Source: Limenecus sp048360435
GTDB lineage: Bacteria; Cyanobacteriota; Vampirovibrionia; Gastranaerophilales; Gastranaerophilaceae
Direction: 5' to 3'
Length of the DNA stretch: 64,000 bases
Assembly: GCA_048360435.1 (NCBI GenBank)
Contig: DBGCOP010000022.1
Coordinates: 1 to 64,000, forward strand
Shown: piece after piece, positions 48,915 to 56,754 of the stretch
Layout: every line of letters begins with the position of its first letter
Numbering within the stretch: the stretch's first letter is position 1
Made by a program: the position numbers and the translations under genes
Notes under the pieces: generated by a model
Told to the model about the DNA's origin: nothing
Seen by the model: only the letters and a program-made list of their open reading frames with translations
Databases searched by the model: none

Positions 48915-49619
48915 CTATGCTGCCTGATTTATCCAATTCAATCCGCACTGCCCTGAAAACATATGTGCATCGCCTGAGAAATAAGAATTTTCTTTGAATG
49001 TTCCGTCCGGACAAAGGTAACTTCTGTCAAATTTATCAACGAAACTGCCTTTGAATTTTGAGTCATAAACTCTTGTAACAACTCCTCTTCGGCTTGTGTG
49101 TGTTTCAAGAGTTATCACTCTTCCGTTTCTTAAATGGTATGTTTTTTTTCTTCCGGCTGTCACTCCTTTTATGAAATCAGGAAAAAATATCTGTTCTCGG
49201 ACATTGTTTTTTCCGACAAGATTTGTCAAAATTTTGTCTAACTCTTTTGGATTAATTTCTTCGCCATTTTTCAAAGTTTTGAAATAATTTTCAAAACTTT
49301 TTGTCAGCAGTTCTCGTTCGTTACCGAGTTTGTAAATTCTCGGTGGTACGGCTCCATTTTTCTGAGGCTTGCACCTGAAAAAATCCTTTATATTTTTAAG
49401 AAGGATTTTTCCCTGATTTTTAAGGTAATTTTTGTTCTTTATTCCATAAACCAGAACAGCCCCAACCCCTATTAAAAGAGCGGCTTCTTTGATATAATTC
49501 GGACTTTTTTCTTCTTTTGACTGTTTGAATGCAGGCGTATTTTGCGCCTTTTTCTTCATTGGAAGCGAGGTGGAGTTTTGAGATTTTGAAATGGGGCTTG
49601 TCGGTTGAAAATGAATCAT
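48915..49619 (-). CDS. Unknown single-pass membrane protein
   Basis: About 234 residues from the ATG at 49619, which has AAAGG 7 nt upstream; the frame extends to 49733 but overlaps the lepA-end repeat. Disordered N-terminus (MIHFQPTSPISKSQNSTSLP...), a membrane helix (EAALLIGVGAVLVYGIKN) and a beta-rich C-terminal part (TYHLRNGRVITLETHTSRRG, FVDKFDRSYLCPDGTFKEN). No known signature. It borders the accessory island and may be an effector-related protein, by position only. Confidence 0.6.
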   Translation of the reverse strand: MIHFQPTSPISKSQNSTSLPMKKKAQNTPAFKQSKEEKSPNYIKEAALLIGVGAVLVYGIKNKNYLKNQGKILLKNIKDFFRCKPQKNGAVPPRIYKLGNERELLTKSFENYFKTLKNGEEINPKELDKILTNLVGKNNVREQIFFPDFIKGVTAGRKKTYHLRNGRVITLETHTSRRGVVTRVYDSKFKGSFVDKFDRSYLCPDGTFKENSYFSGDAHMFSGQCGLNWINQAA

Positions 49620-49723
49620 AAATTGCCTTTCTTTCACAAAGGTATAAAAATGGTGAAGAAATATTATTGCTTGTTTTAAGGCGGTGGTGCTTATAATTTT
49701 AACAAAATTTAAAAATATAAAAT

Positions 49724-49766
49724 TATTCTTCACTCAGACTCAAAACAGCCATGAAAGCTTCTTGCG
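49724..49766 (-). repeat. Duplicated lepA 3' end (att-like repeat, distal copy)
   Basis: 43 bp matching 51273-51315 at 42 of 43 positions. It encodes, on the minus strand, the last codons of lepA up to a stop. It marks the left edge of a 1.5-kb island; the functional lepA end is the other copy. A 3'-end duplication like this is the usual trace of site-specific integration or of recombination at lepA. Confidence 0.75.
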
Positions 49767-49778
49767 AGGTGAACTATT

Positions 49779-49888
49779 TTTCATAATACTGTATTCATTT
49801 TTATATTGGTGGGCTGTGACAGTGTAAAATCAACATTTTTCTCCTTAATTTTGTACGTCAATAACACCAATTGAAAAATCAATTGGTG
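49779..49888 (+). pseudogene. Orphan 3' end of the immunity gene with its downstream stem-loop
   Basis: Nearly identical to 50929-51037 with a few differences. It begins FIILYSFLYWWAVT-like and ends in a stop, then includes the inverted repeat CACCAATTG/CAATTGGTG (49865-49888). No start or body of the gene is left, so this is a remnant of an earlier effector-immunity cassette. It forms a direct repeat with the intact copy around the effector gene. Confidence 0.75.
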
Positions 49889-49918
49889 CAGTCAGTTTTT
49901 GTTTATAAAGAGTAAAAA

Positions 49919-50551
49919 TTAGTCTATATAAACATGATTGCCGTTTATTGTAACCCACCTGCCGGAGCCGTTTTTTGATGAACTCTTTGAAGAAGAGTTA
50001 TTGTTTTTAAAAATAGGATATTTTCTTTTTCTTTCTTCTTGCATTTGGTGATATCTGTTTTTTATGTCATCTGAAAGCTTTTGACTGGCAGATTTAGTAT
50101 CTTTATATTTTCTGGAATCATTTGGGTGTGTAACCAGTTCTCCTTTTTTCATTTTTTGCATTACTTCTTTTGCTATAATATCATCGAGTTCACCTCTCCA
50201 GGCTTTTGATTTAACAGCAGCAATACTGCCTATGTCTTTGGCAATTTTCTGGGCAATTTTTCTTCCTTCTGCATTATTCCATTTATCCATGTTTTCTTCA
50301 CCTGAAGATTGCCCCATTTTATTTCTGCCATCAGATTCATGTTTATCGCCTAACAATTTGCTTATGCCCGCATTAGACTTTAATGCGGTATCTGCTGCTG
50401 CAAATGTATGTTTAAATGCATCCGCTTCGTTATTCCAAGCATCGTGTTTTCCTTTTCCTATCTCAAATCCATATATTTTTTGATATTTTTTAGTTTTTGC
50501 ATAGATTTCAGAACTGTAATTATTAGACATATTGTTTTTTTTATTAGACAT
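49919..50551 (-). CDS. DUF6973-like putative toxin/effector, second copy
   Basis: 210 residues, clearly homologous to the protein at 26481: AWNNEADAFKHTFAAADTAL, LGDKHESDGRNKMG, NMDKWNNAEGRKIAQKIAKD, then a Lys/Ser-rich linker and the last residues GRWVTINGNHVYID. The two share the core and the tail but differ in the linker, as expected for diversifying toxins. AAAGGA precedes the ATG. Divergent from the membrane protein at 50588, 36 bp apart. Toxicity has to be tested. Confidence 0.7.
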   Translation of the reverse strand: MSNKKNNMSNNYSSEIYAKTKKYQKIYGFEIGKGKHDAWNNEADAFKHTFAAADTALKSNAGISKLLGDKHESDGRNKMGQSSGEENMDKWNNAEGRKIAQKIAKDIGSIAAVKSKAWRGELDDIIAKEVMQKMKKGELVTHPNDSRKYKDTKSASQKLSDDIKNRYHQMQEERKRKYPIFKNNNSSSKSSSKNGSGRWVTINGNHVYID

Positions 50552-50587
50552 TTTTATATCCTTTCATTTTTGTAGTAATTTTATGTA

Positions 50588-50977
50588 ATGAGATTAAAAG
50601 ATTTAATATCATTAAAATTTTTATGTTTCTTTGCATATCTGAACATAGTATTTTCTTTTTGCAATTTAATTATTCAGGAGGCATTTTATTATATTCTCAA
50701 TGATTTATTGCAAACAAAAATATATTTAACACTTGAAAATATATGTGATATTTATACAATTTTTTTGTTTACTGCATATTTATTGATAATAATTGCTATT
50801 GCCGAATTCTTTTACAGAAAGAAAATAAATTACAAAAAAAACGTTTCACAACATAAGAATATTTATAAAAAAGCATTATCATTTATTGCTTTGTTTTTCT
50901 TTTATATCGGATTGTTGTATGAATTATGTTTCATAATACTATATTCATTTTTATATTGGTGGGCTGTGACAGCGTAA
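50588..50977 (+). CDS. Three-helix membrane protein, putative immunity partner, second copy
   Basis: 129 residues with three membrane segments (FLCFFAYLNIVFSFCNLII, FLFTAYLLIIIAIAEFF, SFIALFFFYIGLLYELCFII) and the C-terminus WWAVTA, matching the paralogue at 26074. Head-to-head with its effector gene; no clear Shine-Dalgarno. The 3' end is repeated at 49779-49888, and the inverted repeat behind the stop (51014-51037) lacks a T-tract. Immunity role inferred from pairing and topology. Confidence 0.75.
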   Translation: MRLKDLISLKFLCFFAYLNIVFSFCNLIIQEAFYYILNDLLQTKIYLTLENICDIYTIFLFTAYLLIIIAIAEFFYRKKINYKKNVSQHKNIYKKALSFIALFFFYIGLLYELCFIILYSFLYWWAVTA

Positions 50978-51037
50978 AATCAACATTTTTCTCCTTAATT
51001 TTTACGTCAATAACACCAATTGAAAAATCAATTGGTG
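50929..51037 (+). repeat. 109-bp direct repeat covering immunity 3' end and stem-loop
   Basis: Matches 49779-49888 except for a few substitutions and one indel. Recombination between the two copies would remove the effector and most of the immunity gene. It includes the stem-loop CACCAATTG/CAATTGGTG (51014-51037). Between it and lepA (51038-51271) lie a hairpin GTAACTAT/ATAGTTAC (51074-51101) and AT-rich sequence with no other feature seen. Confidence 0.75.
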
Positions 51038-51271
51038 AGAATATGTTTGTATTTCATGAAGAACAAAAAATAAGTAACTATTGAAAAAAAGACATAGTTA
51101 CACTGCTGCTTCATGCAAAAATTTTGAAATTAAATTGCATTACTCCCCGGCTTAGCTGAATACTGTTGAATTACTGATTTATACAACTTACCGAGAGAGG
51201 TATAAACCTCAATATTAGTATAGCCTGATTTTGAATTAATGTATATAGTTAGGACTTGAAATCCATAAAGC

Positions 51272-53080
51272 CTATTCTTCGCTCAGACTCAAAACAGCCA
51301 TGAAAGCTTCTTGCGGAACTTCAACACGTCCGACGGCTTTCATACGTTTCTTACCTTTTTTCTGTTTTTCCAAAAGCTTTCTCTTACGGGAAATGTCACC
51401 GCCGTAACATTTGTCAAGAACGCTTTTTCGAAGAGCCTTGATGTTTGTTCTGGCAATGATTCTTCCGCCTACGGCAGCCTGAATCGGAACTTCAAACATC
51501 TGTCGGGGAATGATGTCTTTCAGCTTTGCTGTGAGTTTTTGACCTACATAAAAGGCATTGTCCTTGTGAACAATTGCGCTCAGCGCATCGACGACCTCGC
51601 CTGCGAGCATGATATCAAGCTTCACAAGGTCGGAGCGTTTGTATTCTTTGAACTCATAGTCCATACTTGCGTAACCTTTTGTTCTTGACTTGAGCTGGTC
51701 GTAAAAATCAACAATAACTTCGCTCAACGGCATTTCATATTCCAAATCCACACGCACTTTGTCAATGTAGTGCATGTTTATAAAATTTCCCCTTTTTGAC
51801 TGGCAAAGATCCATGAGCGTTCCGACATAGTCGTTTGGTGCAATTATGTTAACTTTGACATAAGGCTCTTCAATATATTCACGATACTGAGGGTCTGGCA
51901 GATTTGCAGGGTTGTCCACAGCCTCCATTGTTCCGTCTGTTTTGTAAACGTGATAAATTACGGAAGGTGCTGTCGTAACAAGCGAAAGGTCATATTCCCT
52001 CTCAAGCCTTTCTTGAGCAATCTCCATGTGAAGCATCCCCAAAAAACCGCATCTGAAACCGAATCCGAGAGCGGAGGATGTTTCAGGCTCAAATGTGATT
52101 GAAGAATCGTTGAGCTTGAGCTTTTCAAGCGACTCTTTGAGGTCTTGATAGTCTTCGTTGTCCACGGGATAAAGACCTGAAAAAACAACCGGAAGTGCTT
52201 CTTTGTAACCCGGAAGCGGCTCGGCTGCGGGTTTTTCTGTGTGCGTGACCGTGTCTCCGACAAAACGCGTAAGCTCTTTAATCGAACACGCCATATACCC
52301 TACATCACCTGTTCTCAGCTCTTTTACAGGAACTCTGTTCGGGTTGAGGTATCCCAGCTCAACCACTTCGTATTTGTTTCCTGATGCCATAAACTTTATG
52401 CTGTCGCCGACTTTGATATTTCCGTCTACAACTTTGAAAAAGCAAAGTGTGCCAAGATACGGGTCATAAGCACTGTCAAAAACGAGAGCTCTTAAAGGCT
52501 TGTCTGATGTGTCCTCAGGCGGCGGAACAAACTTAACTATTGCTTCAAGAATGTCTTCTATTCCGATTCCTGCTTTGGCACTGGCCGGGATTGCGTGTTC
52601 CGAATCGATTCCGAGAATTTCTTCAATCTCTTCTTTTACTCTGTCCACATCCGCAGACGGCAGATCAATTTTGTTGATAACGGGGATTATTTCAAGGTCC
52701 TGTTCAATAGCAAGATATGCGTTCGCAAGGGTCTGTGCTTCAACACCCTGAGTTGAGTCCACTATCAAAAGAGCACCTTCGCACGCAGCTAGCGAACGTG
52801 AAACTTCGTAAGAAAAATCAACGTGACCGGGGGTATCAATCAGATTCAGTTCATATTCCTGGCCGTCTTTTGCTGTATATTTCATACGTGCTGCGTTGAG
52901 CTTGATTGTGATTCCTCTTTCACGCTCAATGTCCATTGAATCGAGGAGCTGGTTTTGCATATCTCGTTGTGCAACAGTTCCCGTGTATTCAAGCAAACGG
53001 TCAGCCAGAGTGGACTTTCCGTGGTCAATGTGGGCAATTATACAAAAGTTTCTTACGTTTTTAATATTTCTGCTTGTCAT
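51272..53080 (-). CDS. lepA: Elongation factor 4 (LepA)
   Basis: 602 residues, full length. GTPase motifs IAHIDHGKSTLADRLLEYTG, DTPGHVDFSYEV and NKIDLPSADVD; the typical SGLYPVDNEDYQDLKES and GFRCGFLGMLHMEIAQERLE; C-terminal LepA-specific domain ending QEAFMAVLSLSEE. It binds stalled ribosomes and assists initiation and assembly. TTTACA-N16-TATACT upstream ends 6 nt before the ATG and there is no Shine-Dalgarno, so the mRNA is probably leaderless. The 3' end carries the island junction. Confidence 0.97.
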   Translation of the reverse strand: MTSRNIKNVRNFCIIAHIDHGKSTLADRLLEYTGTVAQRDMQNQLLDSMDIERERGITIKLNAARMKYTAKDGQEYELNLIDTPGHVDFSYEVSRSLAACEGALLIVDSTQGVEAQTLANAYLAIEQDLEIIPVINKIDLPSADVDRVKEEIEEILGIDSEHAIPASAKAGIGIEDILEAIVKFVPPPEDTSDKPLRALVFDSAYDPYLGTLCFFKVVDGNIKVGDSIKFMASGNKYEVVELGYLNPNRVPVKELRTGDVGYMACSIKELTRFVGDTVTHTEKPAAEPLPGYKEALPVVFSGLYPVDNEDYQDLKESLEKLKLNDSSITFEPETSSALGFGFRCGFLGMLHMEIAQERLEREYDLSLVTTAPSVIYHVYKTDGTMEAVDNPANLPDPQYREYIEEPYVKVNIIAPNDYVGTLMDLCQSKRGNFINMHYIDKVRVDLEYEMPLSEVIVDFYDQLKSRTKGYASMDYEFKEYKRSDLVKLDIMLAGEVVDALSAIVHKDNAFYVGQKLTAKLKDIIPRQMFEVPIQAAVGGRIIARTNIKALRKSVLDKCYGGDISRKRKLLEKQKKGKKRMKAVGRVEVPQEAFMAVLSLSEE

Positions 53081-53125
53081 AAGTAAAGTATATAGGAAAA
53101 AGCGATTTTGTAAAACTCTGCACTT

Positions 53126-53344
53126 TTAGTCTATATCTTTCAAAAGGACGTTGATATCAATGTCGAGTGCTCTGGCAATGTCGTGGACTACAAAAATGGA
53201 AGGAGTTTGCCAGCCGTTTTCAATCGAGCTGAGCGAACGAGCAGACAAGCCAATAGCGGCAGAAATATTTTCTTGTGAAATTTTCTTTCTGTTGCGCTCT
53301 GCTCTAATGTTTGCCGCTAATTTGTCGATTCTTTTGTCTCTCAT
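53126..53344 (-). CDS. XRE-family regulator
   Basis: 72 residues, one helix-turn-helix (LAANIRAERNRKKISQENIS, AAIGLSARSLSSIENGWQTP, ALDIDINVLLKD). It is divergent from a 66-residue gene across an extended dyad (53379-53414) and is the probable repressor of that gene and of itself. No other domain. Confidence 0.85.
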   Translation of the reverse strand: MRDKRIDKLAANIRAERNRKKISQENISAAIGLSARSLSSIENGWQTPSIFVVHDIARALDIDINVLLKDID

Positions 53345-53361
53345 AACTATATGTTAATGTC

Positions 53362-53414
53362 TTGACTAAATATAAAAAATGAAGTTTAATTCTTATATAA
53401 GAAGTAGACTTCAT
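53362..53414 (+). promoter_or_regulatory. Promoter overlapped by a nested dyad operator
   Basis: TTGACT (53362-53367), 17 bp, TTTAAT (53385-53390) drives the gene at 53449. TTCTTATATAAGAA (53390-53403) is a perfect palindrome, and ATGAAGT (53379-53385) and ACTTCAT (53408-53414) form an outer inverted repeat around exactly the same centre. It lies across the predicted start point. Confidence 0.7.
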
Positions 53415-53448
53415 GTTTAAGAAAAAAGTTTCATAAAAAGGAGGAATT

Positions 53449-53649
53449 ATGCCAAAAGAAATTTTGGACAAAAAAGAAATTGAAAAACTCTACCTCGAAG
53501 CTCGCCAAAATGTCTACAAATCTTTCAATTCCTTCCAAAACGTGGAATCCGCAAATTCAGAGTGCTTCTTTTCCGCTCTTAAAGATGTAAATAAAAGTTT
53601 TGCTGTCGTTGACACAATTATAAAAAATCTTTTGACAATGTCAAACTAA
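53449..53649 (+). CDS. Unknown 66-residue helical protein
   Basis: Starts MPKEILDKKEIEKLYLEARQ and is helical and acidic/basic mixed, with one Cys. AAAAGGAGG stands 5 nt before the ATG and a consensus promoter overlapped by a palindromic operator lies upstream, so the gene is well supported and tightly regulated. Target of the divergent XRE protein. Family not recognised; antitoxin-like or regulatory roles are possible. Confidence 0.75.
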   Translation: MPKEILDKKEIEKLYLEARQNVYKSFNSFQNVESANSECFFSALKDVNKSFAVVDTIIKNLLTMSN

Positions 53650-53666
53650 TCTGCCCCGAGCTTTTT

Positions 53667-54560
53667 TTAAACCTGTTTTTCAGATTTTTGAACCCTGTTT
53701 GCAATCATGTTTCCCAATCCGACAGCTGCGCTTAAAGCTACGGCTGTAATTGCATAAGTGCTGTATGCACCTGTGTAGTTCTTTGCAAGCTGTTTAAGCT
53801 GTTCCGGTTTCAGATATTTTTTTGCCATTTTTATGCCTTTTACAGAGGCTGCTGCTTCTTCAATCAAGGTTGGCAAAAAGGTTGCAAAGGTTATTTTTCC
53901 AGCATTGTTTTTGACAAAATCTTTTGTCTTTTCCCAGCCTGATTTCGGGTGGTCTTTTGATTCGGGCTTGACTGTATGGAATAAACTTGCTGCAAACAGT
54001 CCCAAACCAACAACAGGAACATTATATGGAGTGAGTGTTCTTGCCTGCTGCATAAATTTCATCAGTTTTGACGAATTGTGATTCAGTGCGTGTCCGAGTT
54101 CGTGGAAAACTGACGAATATGCGCCCTTTTCTCCGATATAAGCTGTGTTGTTTTTGTTTACGAAGGCTGCATTTCCTCCGTATTCAAACATTTTTCCGAA
54201 CTTTTGGGCAATTCTTACACCGAAAGGCTGTTTTTTTGTGAATTGCGTAATCTCCTGTGTCACTTCGTTTACATTTGAGGAGTTTACATATTTTATTTTT
54301 ACGCCTTTATCGGCAAGACCTGTGTCTTTCAGGGCATTTGACGCATATCTTTTAATGTTTTCTAAGGTGTCTACTTCGGGCATAAGAATTTTCATTGATT
54401 CTCCCACCTGTTTAAGTTTGCTTTCAACAGGTTTTGAAACTGCATCGTAAAAAACATAAGCTGACGGTGCGGCAGCAACGGTTGCTCCGATGATTCCGGA
54501 GGTAATTGTGTTTTTCTTTGAAGGTTGATAATTTCCCTGTTGAATACTTTGAACTTCCAT
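53667..54560 (-). CDS. Membrane-associated zincin-like protein (HELGH)
   Basis: 297 residues with a Gly/Ala-rich hydrophobic stretch near the N-terminus (GIIGATVAAAPSAYVFYDAV), then SVFHELGHALNHN (zinc ligands His153, His157, catalytic Glu154) and an acidic stretch LIEEAAAS about 75 residues later that could supply the third ligand. Further hydrophobic segments (VPVVGLGLFAASLFHTV, ITAVALSAAVGLGNMIANRV) suggest an M48- or M50-like membrane topology. The first 20 residues are Gln/Asn-rich. The family is not certain. Confidence 0.65.
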   Translation of the reverse strand: MEVQSIQQGNYQPSKKNTITSGIIGATVAAAPSAYVFYDAVSKPVESKLKQVGESMKILMPEVDTLENIKRYASNALKDTGLADKGVKIKYVNSSNVNEVTQEITQFTKKQPFGVRIAQKFGKMFEYGGNAAFVNKNNTAYIGEKGAYSSVFHELGHALNHNSSKLMKFMQQARTLTPYNVPVVGLGLFAASLFHTVKPESKDHPKSGWEKTKDFVKNNAGKITFATFLPTLIEEAAASVKGIKMAKKYLKPEQLKQLAKNYTGAYSTYAITAVALSAAVGLGNMIANRVQKSEKQV

Positions 54561-54697
54561 TTAGACTTCCTTCATAAATTAACTTCACACAGAGATAAAA
54601 ACATGTAAATAAAAAAAATTGCTACTAAAATTTTATTTAGCAAAGATAATATAATTAACCGAACAATTAATTAACGTTTAGATAAAGGAAAATAATT

Positions 54698-56230
54698 ATG
54701 ACAGACAAAAAAAGAGTTATACTCTGTATCATGGACGGCTGGGGATTGAACAAGGACTGCACAAAAAATGCTGTTTGTGCGGCAAAAACCCCCAACTTTG
54801 ACAGACTAAAACAGGAAGAAAAATTTACCACAATCAATGCCTCCGGCGAATATGTAGGTCTGCCTGACGGACAAATGGGCAACAGCGAAGTAGGCCACCT
54901 CAACCTCGGTGCAGGAAGAATTGTTTATCAGGATTTGACAAGAATCAACAAAGCTATCAGAGAAGGCTCATTTTTTGAGAACAAAGCCTTGAATGAGGCA
55001 ATTGAACACGTTAAGAAAAACGATTCTTCATTACATCTTTACGGGCTTGTGTCAACAGGCGGGGTGCACAGTTCTTTTGACCACGTAAAAGCACTTGTGA
55101 AAATGGCAGCAGAAAAAGGACTTAAGAAAGTATACGTTCACGCTTTCTTAGACGGAAGAGACACTCCTCCGAAGAGCGCAGTCAACTTCCTCGCTGAACT
55201 TGAAGAAGAGCTCAAAAAGTATGGCTTGCCTCAAATTGCTACAATATCCGGAAGATACTGGGCAATGGACAGAGACAACCGCTGGGAAAGAGTTGAAAAA
55301 GCTTACAATGCGCTTCTTTTCGGCGAAGGCGAAAAAGCAGAAAACTCAGCTGAAGCAATCAAAGCTTCCTATGACAAAGATGTGACAGACGAATTTGTTG
55401 AACCAACAATCACAAATGCTGACCCTGACTCAAGAATAAAAGACAACGATGCTGTTATTTTCTTCAATTACAGACCGGACAGAGCCAGAGAAATCACAAG
55501 AGCAATGACTTTTGAAAACTTTGACGGCTTTGAAAGAAAAGCAAGAAGAAACAACCTGTTTTATGTGTGTTTCACCCAATATGACGAAACATTCCCGTTA
55601 CCGATTGCATTTCCGCCTGAAAAACTCACAAACATTCTGGGCGATGTGCTTGACGAAAACGGCGTGAAACAGTTCAGAACTGCTGAAACAGAAAAATATG
55701 CGCATATCACTTTCTTCTTCAACGGCGGCGAAGAAAAATCAGGCAAACTCGAAACCCGTGCACTCGTTGCTTCTCCTAAGGTTGCGACTTATGACTTGCA
55801 GCCTGAAATGAGCGCACCTCAGGTTTGTGAAAATGTTATCAACGCACTCAAAGACCCTGAATACGGATTTATCCTTGTCAATTTTGCAAACCCTGACATG
55901 GTTGGGCATACAGGTGTGTTTGAAGCAGCTGTAAAAGCCTGTGAAACTGTTGACGAGTGTGTGGGAAAAATTGCTCAGACAGCAAAAGAAAACGGCGTGA
56001 TTATGCTGCTTACGGCAGATCATGGCAACGCTGAAAAAATGGAGGATGAAAAAACTCACGCTCCGTTTACCGCTCACACAACAAATCCTGTTCCGTTCCT
56101 TTTGATTAACGGAAACAACGCTTATGAACTCAAAGACACCGGTGCATTGTGCGATGTGGCTCCGACTATTTTGCAGCTGCTCGGAATCAAACAGCCTGCT
56201 GAAATGACGGGTGAGTCTTTGATTAAATAA
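54698..56230 (+). CDS. gpmI: 2,3-bisphosphoglycerate-independent phosphoglycerate mutase
   Basis: 510 residues, normal length. IMDGWGLNKDCTKNA, the catalytic Ser motif GQMGNSEVGHLNLGAGRIVY, HAFLDGRDTPPKSA, RPDRAREITRAM and C-terminal LLTADHGNAEKMEDEKTHAP with metal-binding Asp/His. It interconverts 3- and 2-phosphoglycerate with two Mn2+. AAAGGAAAATAATT precedes the ATG. Together with fba it covers central glycolysis. Terminator at 56274. Confidence 0.97.
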   Translation: MTDKKRVILCIMDGWGLNKDCTKNAVCAAKTPNFDRLKQEEKFTTINASGEYVGLPDGQMGNSEVGHLNLGAGRIVYQDLTRINKAIREGSFFENKALNEAIEHVKKNDSSLHLYGLVSTGGVHSSFDHVKALVKMAAEKGLKKVYVHAFLDGRDTPPKSAVNFLAELEEELKKYGLPQIATISGRYWAMDRDNRWERVEKAYNALLFGEGEKAENSAEAIKASYDKDVTDEFVEPTITNADPDSRIKDNDAVIFFNYRPDRAREITRAMTFENFDGFERKARRNNLFYVCFTQYDETFPLPIAFPPEKLTNILGDVLDENGVKQFRTAETEKYAHITFFFNGGEEKSGKLETRALVASPKVATYDLQPEMSAPQVCENVINALKDPEYGFILVNFANPDMVGHTGVFEAAVKACETVDECVGKIAQTAKENGVIMLLTADHGNAEKMEDEKTHAPFTAHTTNPVPFLLINGNNAYELKDTGALCDVAPTILQLLGIKQPAEMTGESLIK

Positions 56231-56255
56231 CCCGTTCGGGCTATCAATATTAATA

Positions 56256-56306
56256 ATTGTAAAGTTTACAATAAAAAGTGTCAAAATATATTATTTTGGC
56301 ACTTTT
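56256..56306 (+). terminator. Terminator after gpmI, preceded by a palindrome
   Basis: AAAAGTG (56274-56280) and CACTTTT (56300-56306) with further pairing of CAAAATA and TATTTTG form a long stem. ATTGTAAA-G-TTTACAAT (56256-56272) upstream is a separate palindrome that could belong to the promoter of the gene at 56358 (TTTACA at 56265-56270 and TATATT at 56287-56292). Confidence 0.6.
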
Positions 56307-56357
56307 ACTCTCAATACACAACGCTTTTTAGCAATTTTTAAAGAAAAAGGAGAAAAA

Positions 56358-56684
56358 ATGACTATCAACAGATTAGCAGCAAAAACTTTCATCTCATCAA
56401 TTTCACCAAAACTCAGAACTGCTGCAAGACAAGAGAGAAAAGCTTTAATCGAAGCTACAAAAAAAGATCCCGTAGGAACAGCTTTTGAAGCTGCAAAAGG
56501 AAAATTTTCATACGAAAACAACAATAAATTGACAGAAAAATTGAATGAATTGAACAAACAGTTTGCTGCACAACAGTATGAACAGGCACAGGCTAAAGCA
56601 TTCACAAACAGAATGCCTATTGGTGATGCTGTTCACAAAGTACAGGCTGACAATGTTGTACACGCAAGCATGATTCTCGGTTAA
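56358..56684 (+). CDS. Unknown 108-residue helical protein
   Basis: Starts MTINRLAAKTFISSISPKLR, Lys/Ala/Gln/Asn-rich and fully helical, ending VQADNVVHASMILG. AAAGGAG stands 6 nt before the ATG and a terminator follows closely, so it is a monocistronic and probably well-expressed gene. No motif known. The coiled-coil composition would suit a small structural or DNA-bending protein, but nothing in the sequence proves it. Confidence 0.7.
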   Translation: MTINRLAAKTFISSISPKLRTAARQERKALIEATKKDPVGTAFEAAKGKFSYENNNKLTEKLNELNKQFAAQQYEQAQAKAFTNRMPIGDAVHKVQADNVVHASMILG

Positions 56685-56693
56685 TTATATTAT

Positions 56694-56722
56694 TTGACAA
56701 GGGAATATATAGTTTTTAAGAT
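56694..56722 (+). promoter_or_regulatory. Promoter of the acsD-acsC-like operon
   Basis: TTGACA (56694-56699), 17 bp, TAAGAT (56717-56722). The predicted start falls on or next to the ATG at 56729. The -10 lies in the 5' arm of the terminator of the previous gene. Confidence 0.65.
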
Positions 56723-56754
56723 AGGTCTATGAATAAATTAGACCTATCTTTTTT
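56718..56754 (+). terminator. Terminator hairpin spanning the acsD-like start codon
   Basis: AAGATAGGTCTA (56718-56729) pairs with TAGACCTATCTT (56739-56750), then TTTT. The ATG of the next gene straddles the stem-loop boundary, so transcripts from upstream end here while the internal promoter starts after most of the 5' arm. Confidence 0.75.

Noticed and set aside
56256..56272. Palindrome ATTGTAAA-G-TTTACAAT as a second operator of the S24 repressor
   Set aside because: The half-sites are in the opposite order (TGTAAA before TTTACA) from the best operator at 4887-4903, so geometry does not match; it is noted only as a promoter-linked palindrome.
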